In this document: one piece after another, positions 46,442-57,500 of the stretch
Layout of the letters: the number at the start of each line of letters is the position of its first letter
Numbering within the stretch: position 1 is the stretch's first letter
Source: Pseudeuparius sepicola
Lineage: Eukaryota; Arthropoda; Insecta; Coleoptera; Anthribidae
Reading direction: 5' to 3'
Length of the DNA: 64,000 nucleotides
Assembly: GCA_963920635.1 (NCBI GenBank)
Contig: OY987299.1
Location: 24,878,901-24,942,900, forward strand
Translations under genes and position numbers: made by a program
Notes under the pieces: model-generated
What the model saw: the letters and a program-made list of their open reading frames with translations, nothing else
Told to the model about the DNA's origin: nothing
The model's database searches: none

Positions 46442-47385
46442 ATGGGTAAGGTTCGGGTAAAAAACGAATGGCTGCAAAAAGTTGATGGTAATGGTCATAC
46501 TGTATCCTCATGGGCCCAAAAAACCGACGATCAGTATAGCATATGGTGTACAGCGTGCAAAAATTCTATTCAAATAACTAAAGGCTGGAACAACATTTTT
46601 CGACCAGAAAACATGTTGACAATAATTATAAGAAGAAAAATGATATAAACCAACTAAAATTAAAAATAGGCGAAGGGTTTACTGCAGAAAGTGTGGTGAA
46701 ATGTTTATAATTTCAATTTATTTCGGCAAATGATCGAGTACTTAAGGCAGAAATGCTATGGTGTTTAAAAATAGTGACGAGTGACTTCTCTGCAAATTCG
46801 TGTGTGGGCATACGGGATTTATTTCACATTTTTTTAAACGATGTATCTAATTCTTATTTTTCACTTTTATTTGATGAAACTACAAATGTAGAATCTGAAA
46901 AGGAATTTGTTGTAATGCTGCGGTATTATTCTTCTAAGAAGAATCAGATTGTTACTATGCATTTGGAAACTTTTTTTAGGCAGTTGTAAAGCAAATGATA
47001 TTATATTGTGTATTAACGATGCACTAGAACAATCAAATTTGTCGAAAAATAAACTAATAACTTGTGGTAGTGATAGTCCTAATGTTAATAAAAAGGTTTT
47101 TAGGCTGTTAAATGATGAATGTAATAAGTCTCTAATCGATGTCGGTACGTGCAATTTACATATAGTTCACAATAATGCTTTTAAGCATGGGTTAGATGAA
47201 TTTGGGTCAGATGTTTAAGATTTTTTATTATCTGTTTACTATTTTTTTGATGGATGGCCCTTAAGGAGACATGCATTTTGTGATATACAAAACGATCTGA
47301 ATTTGCCAAACCATACTTTTTTAAAATTTGTTCCAAGTCGTTGGTTATCTATTACCCAAGAGACTGATATTTTGTTTTTTTTTTA
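46442..47385 (+). pseudogene. hAT transposase, broken and C-terminally truncated
   Basis: MGKVRVKNEWLQKVDGNGHT leads into a BED-like segment (WCTACKNSIQITKGWNNIFR) whose His pair is disrupted. After stops and shifts near 46645 and 46709 comes LFHIFLNDVSNSYFSLLFDE followed by TTNVESEKEFVVMLRYYSS, the first catalytic Asp region of hAT enzymes. A shift near 46980 leads to LITCGSDSPNVNKKVFRLLN with the second Asp region and then NLHIVHNNAFKHGLDEFGSD. A stop precedes DFLLSVYYFFDGWPLRR and KFVPSRWLSIT. The C-terminal dimerisation domain is absent, so part of the gene was deleted. No active enzyme can be made. Confidence 0.85.
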
Positions 47386-47753
47386 ACTCGATGCAATACT
47401 ATTGTAATATTATTGTACAATAGCAATAAAGTTCCTTCCTAGTGTCTACTAAGTATAGAGACTTTAAATATATATATAAAATAAGTGTATTTTATCGCCT
47501 TGTCCTTGTATTTTAGAAATAGAGGATGAATAAATATTTATTCTTGTTGCAGCTAAATTTTTAATTTTTTTAAATTTTTTAGTGTGGAGAAAGTTAAGCA
47601 AATGCTTTTATTTAAAAATATTAAAAATATTTTCTTTATTTTCATTTGTTTTTTAAAATTTTTTTAATAAAAGAGTTACATTTTGATTACTTATTAACAT
47701 CCGTTGGGTTACTTTTTTACTTTTTTTTTTCTAAAAAAGTGTTCCGAGCCCTG

Positions 47754-47759
47754 TATCTA
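47754..47759. repeat. short direct repeat, right of the inner hAT
   Basis: TATCTA, identical to 45883-45888. Confidence 0.6.
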
Positions 47760-47849
47760 GCATTGTTTAGCGCTTTTTCGCTTGGTTGGTACGAGCTCAG
47801 GGGGGGGGGGGGCTGCAGCCCGACAGCGCCCCCCCTCGTTGCGCCACTG

Positions 47850-47857
47850 ATTGGGAA
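47850..47857. repeat. 8-bp target duplication, right of the outer hAT
   Basis: ATTGGGAA, identical to 44997-45004. Confidence 0.9.
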
Positions 47858-47900
47858 TTTACAGGGAGTCGTATTGGCATTATGCATCAAAATTCAGTTG

Positions 47901-48025
47901 CACCGAATATTGACAACCATAGAAGGGTTACTTGGCGACGGCACTTTGATCTCGGCGACTGGCGAGAGGATTGCCACCCAGAGAGCGCCCCGTTCCCGTC
48001 GCCTTCGCCATTATCTCCCTCCACT
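47901..48025 (+). promoter_or_regulatory. conserved-looking block, intronic copy
   Basis: Diverged duplicate of 32519-32642 in the same orientation, 15.4 kb away, inside the putative first intron. Shared words are CGAATATTGACAACCATAGA (one difference), CACTTTGATCTCGGCGACT and GTTCCCGTCGCCTTCGCCA. It starts about 45 bp after the outer hAT ends. Confidence 0.5.
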
Positions 48026-48600
48026 TCATGAACCATGAACGAACCTCTCTTGCATGTATTTCATCGGGGACGAGAGGGAAGAGGTAACGGCTGGGTAATT
48101 TTTCATCACTTCGTTGTCAAGATACTGTGTTTTATATCTAGTAGGCTCATGCCTTTGTCGTCCTCGTGAACCCTCGTAACACTTTAGCGCCCTTCTTTGA
48201 CACTAATACCAGCGTCCAGAGATATACTCTCTAGACTTTGCTAATACAGTCAAGCTATGTCGGTGTGGTGGTAAAGAAGATAAAGTTTAGATAAGTAAGG
48301 AAGGAAAGCTTCTACGCTCCCGTTATGAAAATTTTACTATAATGGATCAACGCCCCGTCGAATTCCAAGGCTCTGTTTGTTAAGTGCCCGGAAAATGGCC
48401 GATAAAGCTCAGCTCTTACGGCGTTTTTTTTTGTCTCCCATTATTTTCACCCTTCTGTCAGTTCGTGTAGCGCCCGTCCTCCGAGGGTGTTTTCATCCGC
48501 CGCCACCCCCGGTGTCTATGACAACAGCCTCCATATTCGAGGGGAAATTGATCACCTCCCACTGGGCTCCAGTTGTTTTTTTTTTTCGAGGTTGAAACGT
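48026..48600. other. GC-rich island, right part
   Basis: Continuation of the island split by the hAT. It holds GGAAAATGGCCGATAAAGCT, CCTCCGAGGGTGTTTTCATC and CGCCGCCACCCCC. It shows no repeat end and no coding motif. CTCTAGACTTTGCTAATACAG near 48226 echoes the hairpin word at 95-130. Confidence 0.35.
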
Positions 48601-48902
48601 TAATATGAAAATGGTGTCGATCTATATGCATAGCCTAAATTTGAAGAGAGTTATATACAGTTTTTAATAAAGAAAAATGGCTCAAAGTTTCGTCTAATGG
48701 TGTTACTGTTGATGTTGATGATGATTTGGGAATATTGCGCTTATCGACATTGCTCAAATTTTCCCAGATAATATAAAAAAGGATTAATCCTTTCCAAGAT
48801 ATCGGGTCCAAGGTCACGCTCTTGTACCCGTTCGTTGGTAATTTGATCTTGCGCTTAGTTCAGTCTTCATTGTTCTGGGTTCTATTTGTAATACCTATAC
48901 CT

Positions 48903-49245
48903 ACTAGGGTGTCCCAGAAATAAGTGCCATAATTTTAACATTTTAACCACGTATTTAACACATCAAAAGCAACAACTTTTTCATATATTTTTTCGAAAGC
49001 TCAATTTTTATCCATATTCTTCCCGTTAAAATAAAACGAACTCCGAAGTAACCAATTATTTATAAATATGTAGTTGTTTACACGCGTTCGGAGTGAGGTG
49101 CGGTTGGGGAAACATTTTGTCATAATACCGACAATTACAATAATATGAATTAATTAATAATATTAATTTACGACAAAACTCCTATGAACTGTCTTCAGGA
49201 CTTCAGGCTCGTAGGAAGTATACAGAACGATAAAAGACGATAAAA
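48903..49245 (+). repeat. dispersed repeat family, copy 1 (truncated)
   Basis: Begins CTAGGGTGTCCCAGAAATAA. It shares with 60272-60690 the block ACACGCGTTCGGAGTGAGGT and GAACTGTCTTCAGGACTTCA followed by GGCTCGTAGGAAGTATAC. It lacks the right half present in the other copy, being cut off where the foldback at 49255 begins. Confidence 0.75.
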
Positions 49246-49254
49246 TTTTGGATT

Positions 49255-50323
49255 GGATGTACTCAACTATGGCCAAAATTCAAAATTTTTAAACCGCTGT
49301 AACTTTTTTATTTCTAGAGGAACACAAAAATGTTTAACATAAAAATTGTTTGTAAGAACAAGAACTGTCAGAATGCAAATATTAAATCAGTTTTGAAATA
49401 TTCGATGACTCTCTTGTCAAAAATTAAATTATCCGGAACAAATTTAATGACGCAATTTTTATAAAGCGAAATATTCCATTTAATGTGATGTATCACACTT
49501 GCCAGTTTGTTCTGTATTTACTATAGAAATGTGAGAAAAAATATTGGTAAAATTTGTGATTGGCAAACATCGATTATGACGTTAAATTAAATTAGACATA
49601 GTAGGCTTTAAAAATTTGAAAATAAATTGGTTGACATGCACTTAATCGAATATCGAATAGTTAATCCAGAACAATTATTGTTATTTTAAGTAATGAAAAA
49701 ATACTAAACTCATAGATATTCTTTTATTTTATTAAATTAAAAATACTTAACATTTTCAATTTAACGTAACACTTAGAAGGTAGATACCTAATGCCATAGA
49801 AATTATCTTAAAAAGGACGATAACAAAATATTGCACTATTACAATAAATGCTCACCTGGTGTTGACACCTACTTTTCACAGCAAACAACACCACATCTAT
49901 CAACTTTTAATTTTTTCAGCTTAGCATTTCAGCTGCTGGTTGCTTCAAGTATTTGCATGTTTTAATATTACATATTTTGTGGGTCTTGTGTCAATCACAA
50001 ATATTACCAATATTCTGTCTTAAATTTTTGTTGTAAATACAGAGCAAACAAGCAGGTGTGACACATCAAATTGAATGGGACATTTTGCTTTACAAAACAT
50101 ACATTATTAAGTATTTTTACAAATAATTAAATTTTCGAGCCCAAGAGGATGCAAATTTTTCGGTAATCCATATAACAAAAGTAATATCACACATAAATTC
50201 TGTCAGTTCTTGCAAACGATTTTTTTGTTAAAATTCTTTCCGTATGTCAAAGAATAAAACAGTTACAGCAGAATAAAAATTTTGATTTTTTTAGATTTTT
50301 GCCCATATAGTTTTCGTACAGCC
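49255..50323. mobile_element. 1.07-kb foldback element, arms about 320 bp
   Basis: The left arm (about 49255-49570) and right arm (about 49983-50323) pair with many mismatches. AAAATTTTTAAACCGCTGTA pairs with an arm reading, inverted, AAAATTTTTATTCTGCTGTA. TTTAATGTGATGTATCACAC pairs with TTTGATGTGTCACACCTGC inverted, and GAATATTGGTAATATTTGTG similarly. The loop of about 410 bp is AT-rich and non-coding. Ends are not of the TACAGGGTG type. It abuts the truncated repeat at 48903-49245. Confidence 0.7.
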
Positions 50324-51459
50324 GAGATATTTTGAGTGAGCCATAAGCGCCCTGCACATAAATATGCCCTACGGCTATAGCTCCCCGTACGAAGCATTTT
50401 CCTTGTTTGATGGCAAGGCATTTTGCAAGCGACAGAAGCAATTTCCGTTTCTAGTTTAACACCAAAACGCGTTATCTTTATGACAGACCGAGTAGGTTTT
50501 TCTCTAGAGTGTGTAGGTGACATGAACCTGTATGAGAACGGACTTTATAAGTTAATATTTTAAAAAGCATAATATATATCCGAAGTGACAAAGTAAACCA
50601 TCAAATTTCAACGGCTTTGGATTGAGATTTTAATTTTAGAAATATGCGCTAGAAACTTTGACACTTTTGGGGTTCTCCTATTTAGACGAAAATTAGCTAA
50701 GGTATCCCGCGTGCTAGATTGTTGGGAAAAGTCAAATGCCGCAAACCACATCCTAATATGTCGATTCGTTTGGGAGATACAAGGCGATTCTCGTTTAGTA
50801 GCGTTTCTTAAACGTGCCATGACTGTTTTGTTTGTTTGTCAATATTTTCTATTTCGGTAAAAACAGGTCTTATTTATTTTTTACGTAGAATTCAATGGCC
50901 TATAGAAATTTTTCTTTAGGTAGCGGTTTTAGGGAAAAATGCCTAAATATTTCAAATTTGAACCATAGGATTAGACATTATTTGATTTTCAATGTATCAT
51001 ATTATTTACGTTTAATTTCTTAAACTTTATTATTATTGGTGGAACAAAATTGTAATGTTTTTTTTTGTTTCAGGTAAGTGTCTGCTTCCAAAGTGCAAAG
51101 ACTGCGCTAGTCGGTAATGTATATTTTACACCTTCCTGTTTTGGTAGATACAATAGCGAATGTGTTTCCACATTATATTTTAGTATCCAAAGTAATACTT
51201 CTTCATTTGGTAATTCGATGGTTTCTAACGTTTCCTGTACATCCATCATAATAAATATTTATGGCCTAGCTGATCTTAAGACGTTAGTTCAATGTGTGTG
51301 TCGCACATGTGAAATTACAAATTCCTAGCAACCTTTTTTTACAATTAAAACTCTTTAATTGCCGCATGCCTGCTATCATAGAAGATTGGATAATGAAAAC
51401 AACAAAATTCCCCTAACTTGGCATCTGCACAAAGCCAATTTATCGAAACCTGCACAGAT

Positions 51460-51740
51460 TTAGGCGGTCGCCACATACCCGGTATTTTATTATTAATTGC
51501 CCGAAGATAGCCAACTTTATAATTTATTGCTTATTGACCCGCCCGTTTCCTATATTTAATGCGGGACTCTAATATCGCGCCACATGAACGTTTTTGTTCC
51601 AATAAAAGGTCACATATTTCGTGTTGGCCCGACAACCGGACAGTATTCGGTAGCTCGATAATGGGCTGACAGATACCTACCGTATGTCGAAGCCAGTTCA
51701 CATTATTATGTAGGGGAAGTGTGAAAGTTTCGTTTAATGA
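51460..51740. other. unique island, candidate regulatory DNA
   Basis: Balanced composition with CGGTCGCCACATACCCGG, TATTGACCCGCCCGTTTCC, AAAAGGTCACATATTTCG (an AGGTCA half-site after an A-rich run, which is the form ROR-type receptors prefer) and AATAAAAGGTC. No coding frame. Confidence 0.3.
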
Positions 51741-53639
51741 CTTATCGATTTACGACTATAATAGTTGTTAAGCGGAAAAGAAGAATTTTCTAGGGAAATA
51801 CCATAAGAATATTGGCATATTGTTGAGAGGATTTGTTGCCGTTTCGTCATTATCTTTTATTTTATGCGTCTCACGACAGCAGTTTGATTGAAGAGCATAA
51901 GGAGTAGTTCTATTCCATTATAAATCCATAACTGCCTTGGTGTGCGGTATTATCGAACATTTCCCTTCAAAGGATTCTGAATCATAAAATTATGATAAAC
52001 TGACTTTGAATGTGTTTATCTCAATTTGTTCAACCCGTAATATTCAGCAAGATTTAATAGCAATTTCTGCTAAAAGCGCCTGCCCCAATTTTATAAAATC
52101 GATTAAAAATATGTTTACTAGGTACTATTGCAGGTTTCTGTACAGATTTTATGTTTTTTCGCTTTTGTAAAGCCTGTTGCCCGAAATATCTTTATTCACT
52201 ATCCAGGTCTTTCTAAAGTAACGATTCCTAGGTTTTATGTGGATTTTATGGGTCATAGGTAGTGAGGAAAACAAATAATTTGAATAAGTTTATTTGGAAT
52301 TATTGTCGTCCGTTTATTTTTTCCAAACACCTTATAAATAAAACTTGACGCCACATCACAAATTAAGCACATTTAGTACGTTCGGTATTTAGCTCCATAG
52401 CTAGCTCTGGCTGCTCGGTGTATTTTGGCCGATGAGTGCGATCTAGGATCCAGTTTGACGTAATGATTGAGGTTAAGTTAGTTGTTTATTTCATTTCAAA
52501 TATTGAATGAAACTTTGAATGAAGTTTTTTTTGCACTAGCATACATTTTAAAACGTATCTGCCTAATTGTTGAACTTAGCCAAGGTAGCCAAGTACCAGA
52601 AGCGTGTCGTCTTCTTTGTCAACACTTCCAACTTATAATTAATTTGTATTATATAGTCAGAAAACAATAATTGTTGGGAGTCTATACACCTATAAATCAA
52701 TCATTTCCATTGGCAGCAGCTGGACTCCGCGCTCGCACTGGTCCTCAGATTGATGGATCCCTGAATAATGGAAATTGCAGAGAGGGCAATTTAAAGCCGT
52801 GAAATATGGTCCCCATTACGACCTGTAAACGTGGCAGTCGGACGTGTACCGTGCTGATTTTACAATAATAAACTACCGTTTCTCTAGAAGTTTAGTACAT
52901 TCTTTGCTCAACAATCTCTTTAAAGTCACTCGCATTATCACGATAAGCATGTCTAATGTCTTGGCTTGTATCATAACCCCTTCTAGAGCTGAACACTTAT
53001 TTTTAGTAATAATGGATGAGTGTTGGGTCGTGTCTTTTGAACTCAGTGATTTCGGAGCTTTGTGGTTTGGGAAGTTTAAACACGCACTGCAGCGAAATGA
53101 CTCTTGGTTTCGAGTGGTGAGGAGGTTAAACGGCAGGTCCTCGTGTTCTTCCCGGCTTTTCTATTCGAAAATCTAAGGACCCGGCGAATCGTACATGTTG
53201 CACGTTGTTGCCCGTTGGCGCGACTCTCTACTCTAGAAATGTCTACTCTACTACTACTGTCACTGACGTCCACTGTTGCCAGCGCGCTCTCATCTTCTTC
53301 TCGAGTGCTTAGGTTTTAGAGGCATAGGGCGAGAACATACCGTCTTAAGCCAGGACCGTACTATGATTTATTGGGACAACATTTGACTACAACAGTAGGT
53401 TAGTTTGTTATCTTAAACTATATTAATATTGTTTTATTATTGTAGAGGCTTAATAAACCAAAAATTATATCCGATTTCTCAGGTCACTTCCTGCTTGTAT
53501 TTAAGTGTGATCAAAGAATTGTCTCCGCGAGGTGTACAGACCATGTTTGATCATGTTGACACTAGGTCAGATCTTTCGTTAGCTTTGTTTTAAAACCTCT
53601 TCTCCATAACCTTTCCGGACGCTTCGAGCAACAAATGCG

Positions 53640-53990
53640 CGCTGTCAGGCGATCGGGGTTATTTCATCGCGCCCGTAAATTCCCAATTAGAGCGTTTCCC
53701 ACTAATTCCGCGCGGGCCATAAATCGTGGCGCAAATACGCACCGCCCGTGGGCGCGTCTCCGCGCGTCTAATCCTAGCGGGCCGTGCATCTTCCAGCCGA
53801 GGGCAGCGCCACGGCCAAAATTTGATTTAAGGCGGTACTTAAGCTGACAATTGTCGCCGTTTCGGCTGATGGATGCCCCCCTTCTCGTCTTGCGTCACCT
53901 GCAGTATGCGGTTTTTTAGTTGGCGCGTCGTCAGGTGCAAACAGGATGCGCGGCTAAGAATTATGGGCTGGGATCGGGCGTAAATGTGTT
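53640..53990. other. GC-rich island, candidate regulatory DNA
   Basis: It carries two CATAAATC/TAATCC-like homeodomain words, GGGCCATAAATCG, CGCGCGTCTAATCC, and an inverted pair of E-boxes (GCGTCACCTGCA and CGTCAGGTGCAA) 33 bp apart. It is open in several frames on both strands, a composition effect. No repeat elsewhere. The regulatory role is inference. Confidence 0.35.
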
Positions 53991-54219
53991 GTTTACTGCC
54001 AATAAGACGCCTTGCGAATTATAGGGGCACTCGTAATAATTGGTTTGTGAATTTACGCATCTCTTAATGGATGTGATCAAATAGTTTTCTGATTTTTTTT
54101 ATAAACCCGAGTCATCATTGAAGACGCTGGCAGCTACGATCAGCGAAACGTCTGGAACAACAGTACTTCATCCTTTCTGTACTTTTTTTACGTCAACGTT
54201 TCAACAGATTGCTTGTATC

Positions 54220-54521
54220 CTTGTCTATCTATACTAACGAAAATTATTCAACCACTGTGGTTAGTATGGGGAGTTCAGGGACAAGAAGTGGCGGTGTCAG
54301 TACGAAATGTTTCTGTCCGAGTATTCCAACGTCTCCAACGTTTTTTCTACTAACTAACCATTAGTATGCTAGTAGGTAGACAAAGCGTTGGAGAGGTTGG
54401 AGTACTCTGATCGAAAATAATCAAGAACACATTCATTTCTGGCTGACGGCACCATCTGTGCCTGAACTTCCCATACTAACCAGTTAGTTGTTGAATAAAT
54501 TCCGTTAGTAGATAAACAAGC
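54220..54521. mobile_element. 302-bp foldback MITE
   Basis: Both halves pair along most of their length: CTTGTCTATCTATACTAACG with CGTTAGTAGATAAACAAG, GGTTAGTATGGGGAGTTCAG with CTGAACTTCCCATACTAACC, and CCAACGTCTCCAACG with CGTTGGAGAGGTTGG. The loop near 54345 is short. No coding capacity and no clear target duplication. Confidence 0.85.
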
Positions 54522-57500
54522 CTTTTATGATACCTCTAAAGCTAAAATATACAATATTAAAAAATAAACGGGAACAAGATCATTATTGACGGTTATTTTT
54601 ATAAATTATAGTCGACAGGTTCATTGTTTTTGCAACATATCGATTGCTATCCCGATGCGCCCTTCAGAGATAAGCCCTCCTGCATTCAAATTTAATACTA
54701 CCGAATTAGTTTTTATCCGGAATTTCGTGTTAATATTTCAACGCTAGTCTTCTCTCTAAATTTATGTTCCACTTCGGCGTTTATTTACGTTGTGTTTATT
54801 AAATTAGCCGCAATATGCTATTGATTTTTATTGCACAATCCGCTAATCCACATCTGTTTTATCTATACGCTATATGTTGCGTTTTATTTCATGTGTATAT
54901 CGGACAGCCGACAGAGCATGTAATAATGCCAAATATTTTACAATGCGTCCTGTTTGAAGTTTTCCTGCGTTTTTAGAGTTCCCCTGTATGGGCCTATGGG
55001 GTATTACCATGATAGTTCCAACGATATTTCCTTGTTTATCTGAAGTCTTCTTTCTGTTTCTATTGGATAGTTTTCTCGCTGTTCTATGACTTCAGCATGT
55101 TCACTGTTTCTGTTAGGCTCCATCAACTTTGAAAATGTTCGGAAGAACCTTGCAATCCTACCAATAAAACACGAGATTCCCTTTCAACGCCCTGTCAATA
55201 TTAAATTACTCGCCTTTCCGATGTTTACTATGTACACCGTGACGGCCTATAGGCCCTCTTTATTGGAAGTATAGGCCTATATGGGCCGCGGCAACCAATA
55301 CTGTGGTGACGCAAAAGTTGTCAATATTTCCCCCCCTCGTCGTATAATGCGAAAACTGCGACGCAGGGCTTCAGATAATGGTGTACATTTCGTCCTAAGT
55401 AAACCCGCTGGCATGGGCCTCGTACGACCGAAATATCGATTCGTTGAAAAAGTTACACGTGTCAAACTAGGAACTCGCATTAACCGCGATATTAACTTTG
55501 AAGGTTGGGCTCTGGTTTGGTAAATCTTCGTTTCGTATCGTGTTAATTTTTCGATTTCTGAAGGAGTCTTTGGCAAATGGATTTGATTCGTGTAGAGATC
55601 CACTTCAAGTTGCGGAAACAACTGGGAAAATAACGGAGTCATAGCATAGGTCGATTCTTTCAAAATAGATTTGAAAATTGTTTGTTTTTACATTGTTGTT
55701 ACTCGCTTGTAACAAAAAATCCAAGGCGAAAGAAATACATCTATCCCTATAGCAATTCGACTCGAGGAAACCGACAATCGGAGTTAAATCAAGTCCTTTA
55801 ATGCCCAGTCAGGTATAACTTTTCAAAAACGGGCGTTAGAGTGTAAAAGTCCAAAAGGCACCTGTCGGCTAAATTTTCGCAGAGTATTAAAATGGAAAAT
55901 AAGGTTTGTTGTTTTCTTAAATAAAATGTCCGCTTCCGTCGCTGTTTTGGCTAAATTTGCTATTCTACCACTGATGCCCTGTAAGCACTACAGGGATATT
56001 ATAATCGAGTTTTAAGGGAAAGTTTGGCAGTTGACTAGGATAACGTCAAAGATACAAAACCTATTACAGATTTATTTTTATTACACTGAGAGATGCTCGG
56101 ATTATTTAAAAACTATTTTCAACCATGAAAATGTCTGGATTGGCATTTTTTGAAATTCAGTGTAAAGTAGTCTAGAATGCATGTGGTATAGTGGCCGCAA
56201 TATATTCAGAGAATTTCTCGGGCAATAACCAGAAGTGGTATTGCCGGTAGATCTTGTTTTAAATTTACGCCACATAAACAGCCTAACATCTACACCGTGT
56301 TTCTTCTTCAAGACCGCGAGCACACTGCGGCGGTTCAACGGCCCCGAATGCATTATCTAGACCCACCGTATACAACAGACAATTAAGGATTTTATTTCAC
56401 GGTGCTGCCCGGCCAATGGGTTTTTTATTCAGATGTTCGGAGGAAATCGATTTTCGAATAGTATACCCAGATCGGTACTGCTACTGAATATGATAGTTTC
56501 ACATTTTTGTGCCCAACATTATAAATTTTTATTTTTGAGTTTTCGAAAAAGCTTATTCTTGATTGCATAATTGTCGAATACGATAATTTCAACACTATAA
56601 ATTGAAGAAAAAAACGGGAACACAAGTTAAAAACGGATCATTATACCTATATTTCAGTTAAACAAGTAATATGGCATGTATATTGTTATCTTCAAAATTA
56701 TACAAAGGGCACCCCAGAAATACCTACTGCGCCGTTGGATCAGAACGTAAATTCCTTTCCTGGAGTTACTAAATTCTCACTAATTGCTTCATTTGTCAAT
56801 TTGTTTCACCGCTCGGCTGAATAAATTAATTATTCTCGAAACAAGAGTAGAAACGTGTACGCGGAAGGAGTCGGTATGTAACCAATCAAGTGCAAAATCT
56901 ACTATGGTTTATACGTGACCTATTTTTCTCTGTTTTTCTCGTCTCGCGACTAACGCGGTGGAAAGTGACTTGACAAATTATCAATAAACTCCGGATTAAT
57001 TGCAGAAATTTCGGTACGAAATTTTCCGCCGAATTTAATTAATTTCGGATATAATGAAAAATGGTGGGCCTCAGCCTCGCAGTGCGTTTGTTTCTCTTTT
57101 TGTTTTAATACGCAAAACCAGAGAATTTTATGTTTTTGCAAAGCGATCCTGAAATAAAATCCGAGAGGAGGGCTTAGTCAGAACGGCTGAGAACCTGGGG
57201 AAAATCAAAGCGTGAATATAAAGGGAATTTTGAAACAGAGAACAGCTGGTGGGAATTAAAACCAGGAAATCGCAAGTGCTGCTGCTGCGGAAACCGCTTT
57301 TAATGCATTTCGTAGGTTCTCGACTATCGCTGTATGTATACGTGTATTTGCAAATGTCGTGATGCCTCCAATGAAATAAAATCGCGGCAACTGGTATATT
57401 CGGGATTGTTAAATCAGCTATTGACATATTAGAACCGATTGCGTTCGATCTAATGTGATTATGTCCATTATCTGCTATTTAGGAAGTATTTTTGGAAACA

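Larger units (their letters stand above)
45889..47753 (+). mobile_element. inner hAT element, 1,865 bp, with decayed transposase
   Basis: Starts CAGGGCTCGGAATGCGGTTA and ends AAGTGTTCCGAGCCCTG. GTTACTAAGAGTTAC-type words fill the left subterminal zone and GAGTTACATTTTG..GTTACTTTTTT the right. Structure from left to right: subterminal sites; a leader with CCAAT-type boxes (ATTGGTCGATTTTGATTG, CTATTGGTCCATTGG); a non-coding exon ending at 46344; a 90-bp intron (GTAAGT..TTTTATTTTAG); then the transposase frame from 46442. It lies wholly inside the outer element. Confidence 0.9.
45005..47849. mobile_element. outer hAT-type element, 2,845 bp, hosting another hAT
   Basis: Begins CAGTGGCGCAACCAG and ends CGTTGCGCCACTG, an exact 12-bp inverted pair, with an exact 8-bp duplication ATTGGGAA. 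G-runs just inside both ends (GGGGGGGG and C-runs on the right) extend the symmetry. Its own sequence is only the left 884 bp and the last 96 bp; the rest is the inner element at 45889-47753. No outer transposase frame was found. Confidence 0.92.
50324..54219. other. intronic stretch without a recognised gene
   Basis: Contains the islands 51460-51740 and 53640-53990 and otherwise AT-rich DNA with unsupported short frames (for example 51065-51328, 52844-53176). No transposon ends read here, so it is another quiet region. Confidence 0.45.

Noticed and set aside
53104..53319. Frames on both strands near 53.1-53.3 kb
   Set aside because: Both strands are open, start codons are not ATG on one side, and no motif or splice support was found.
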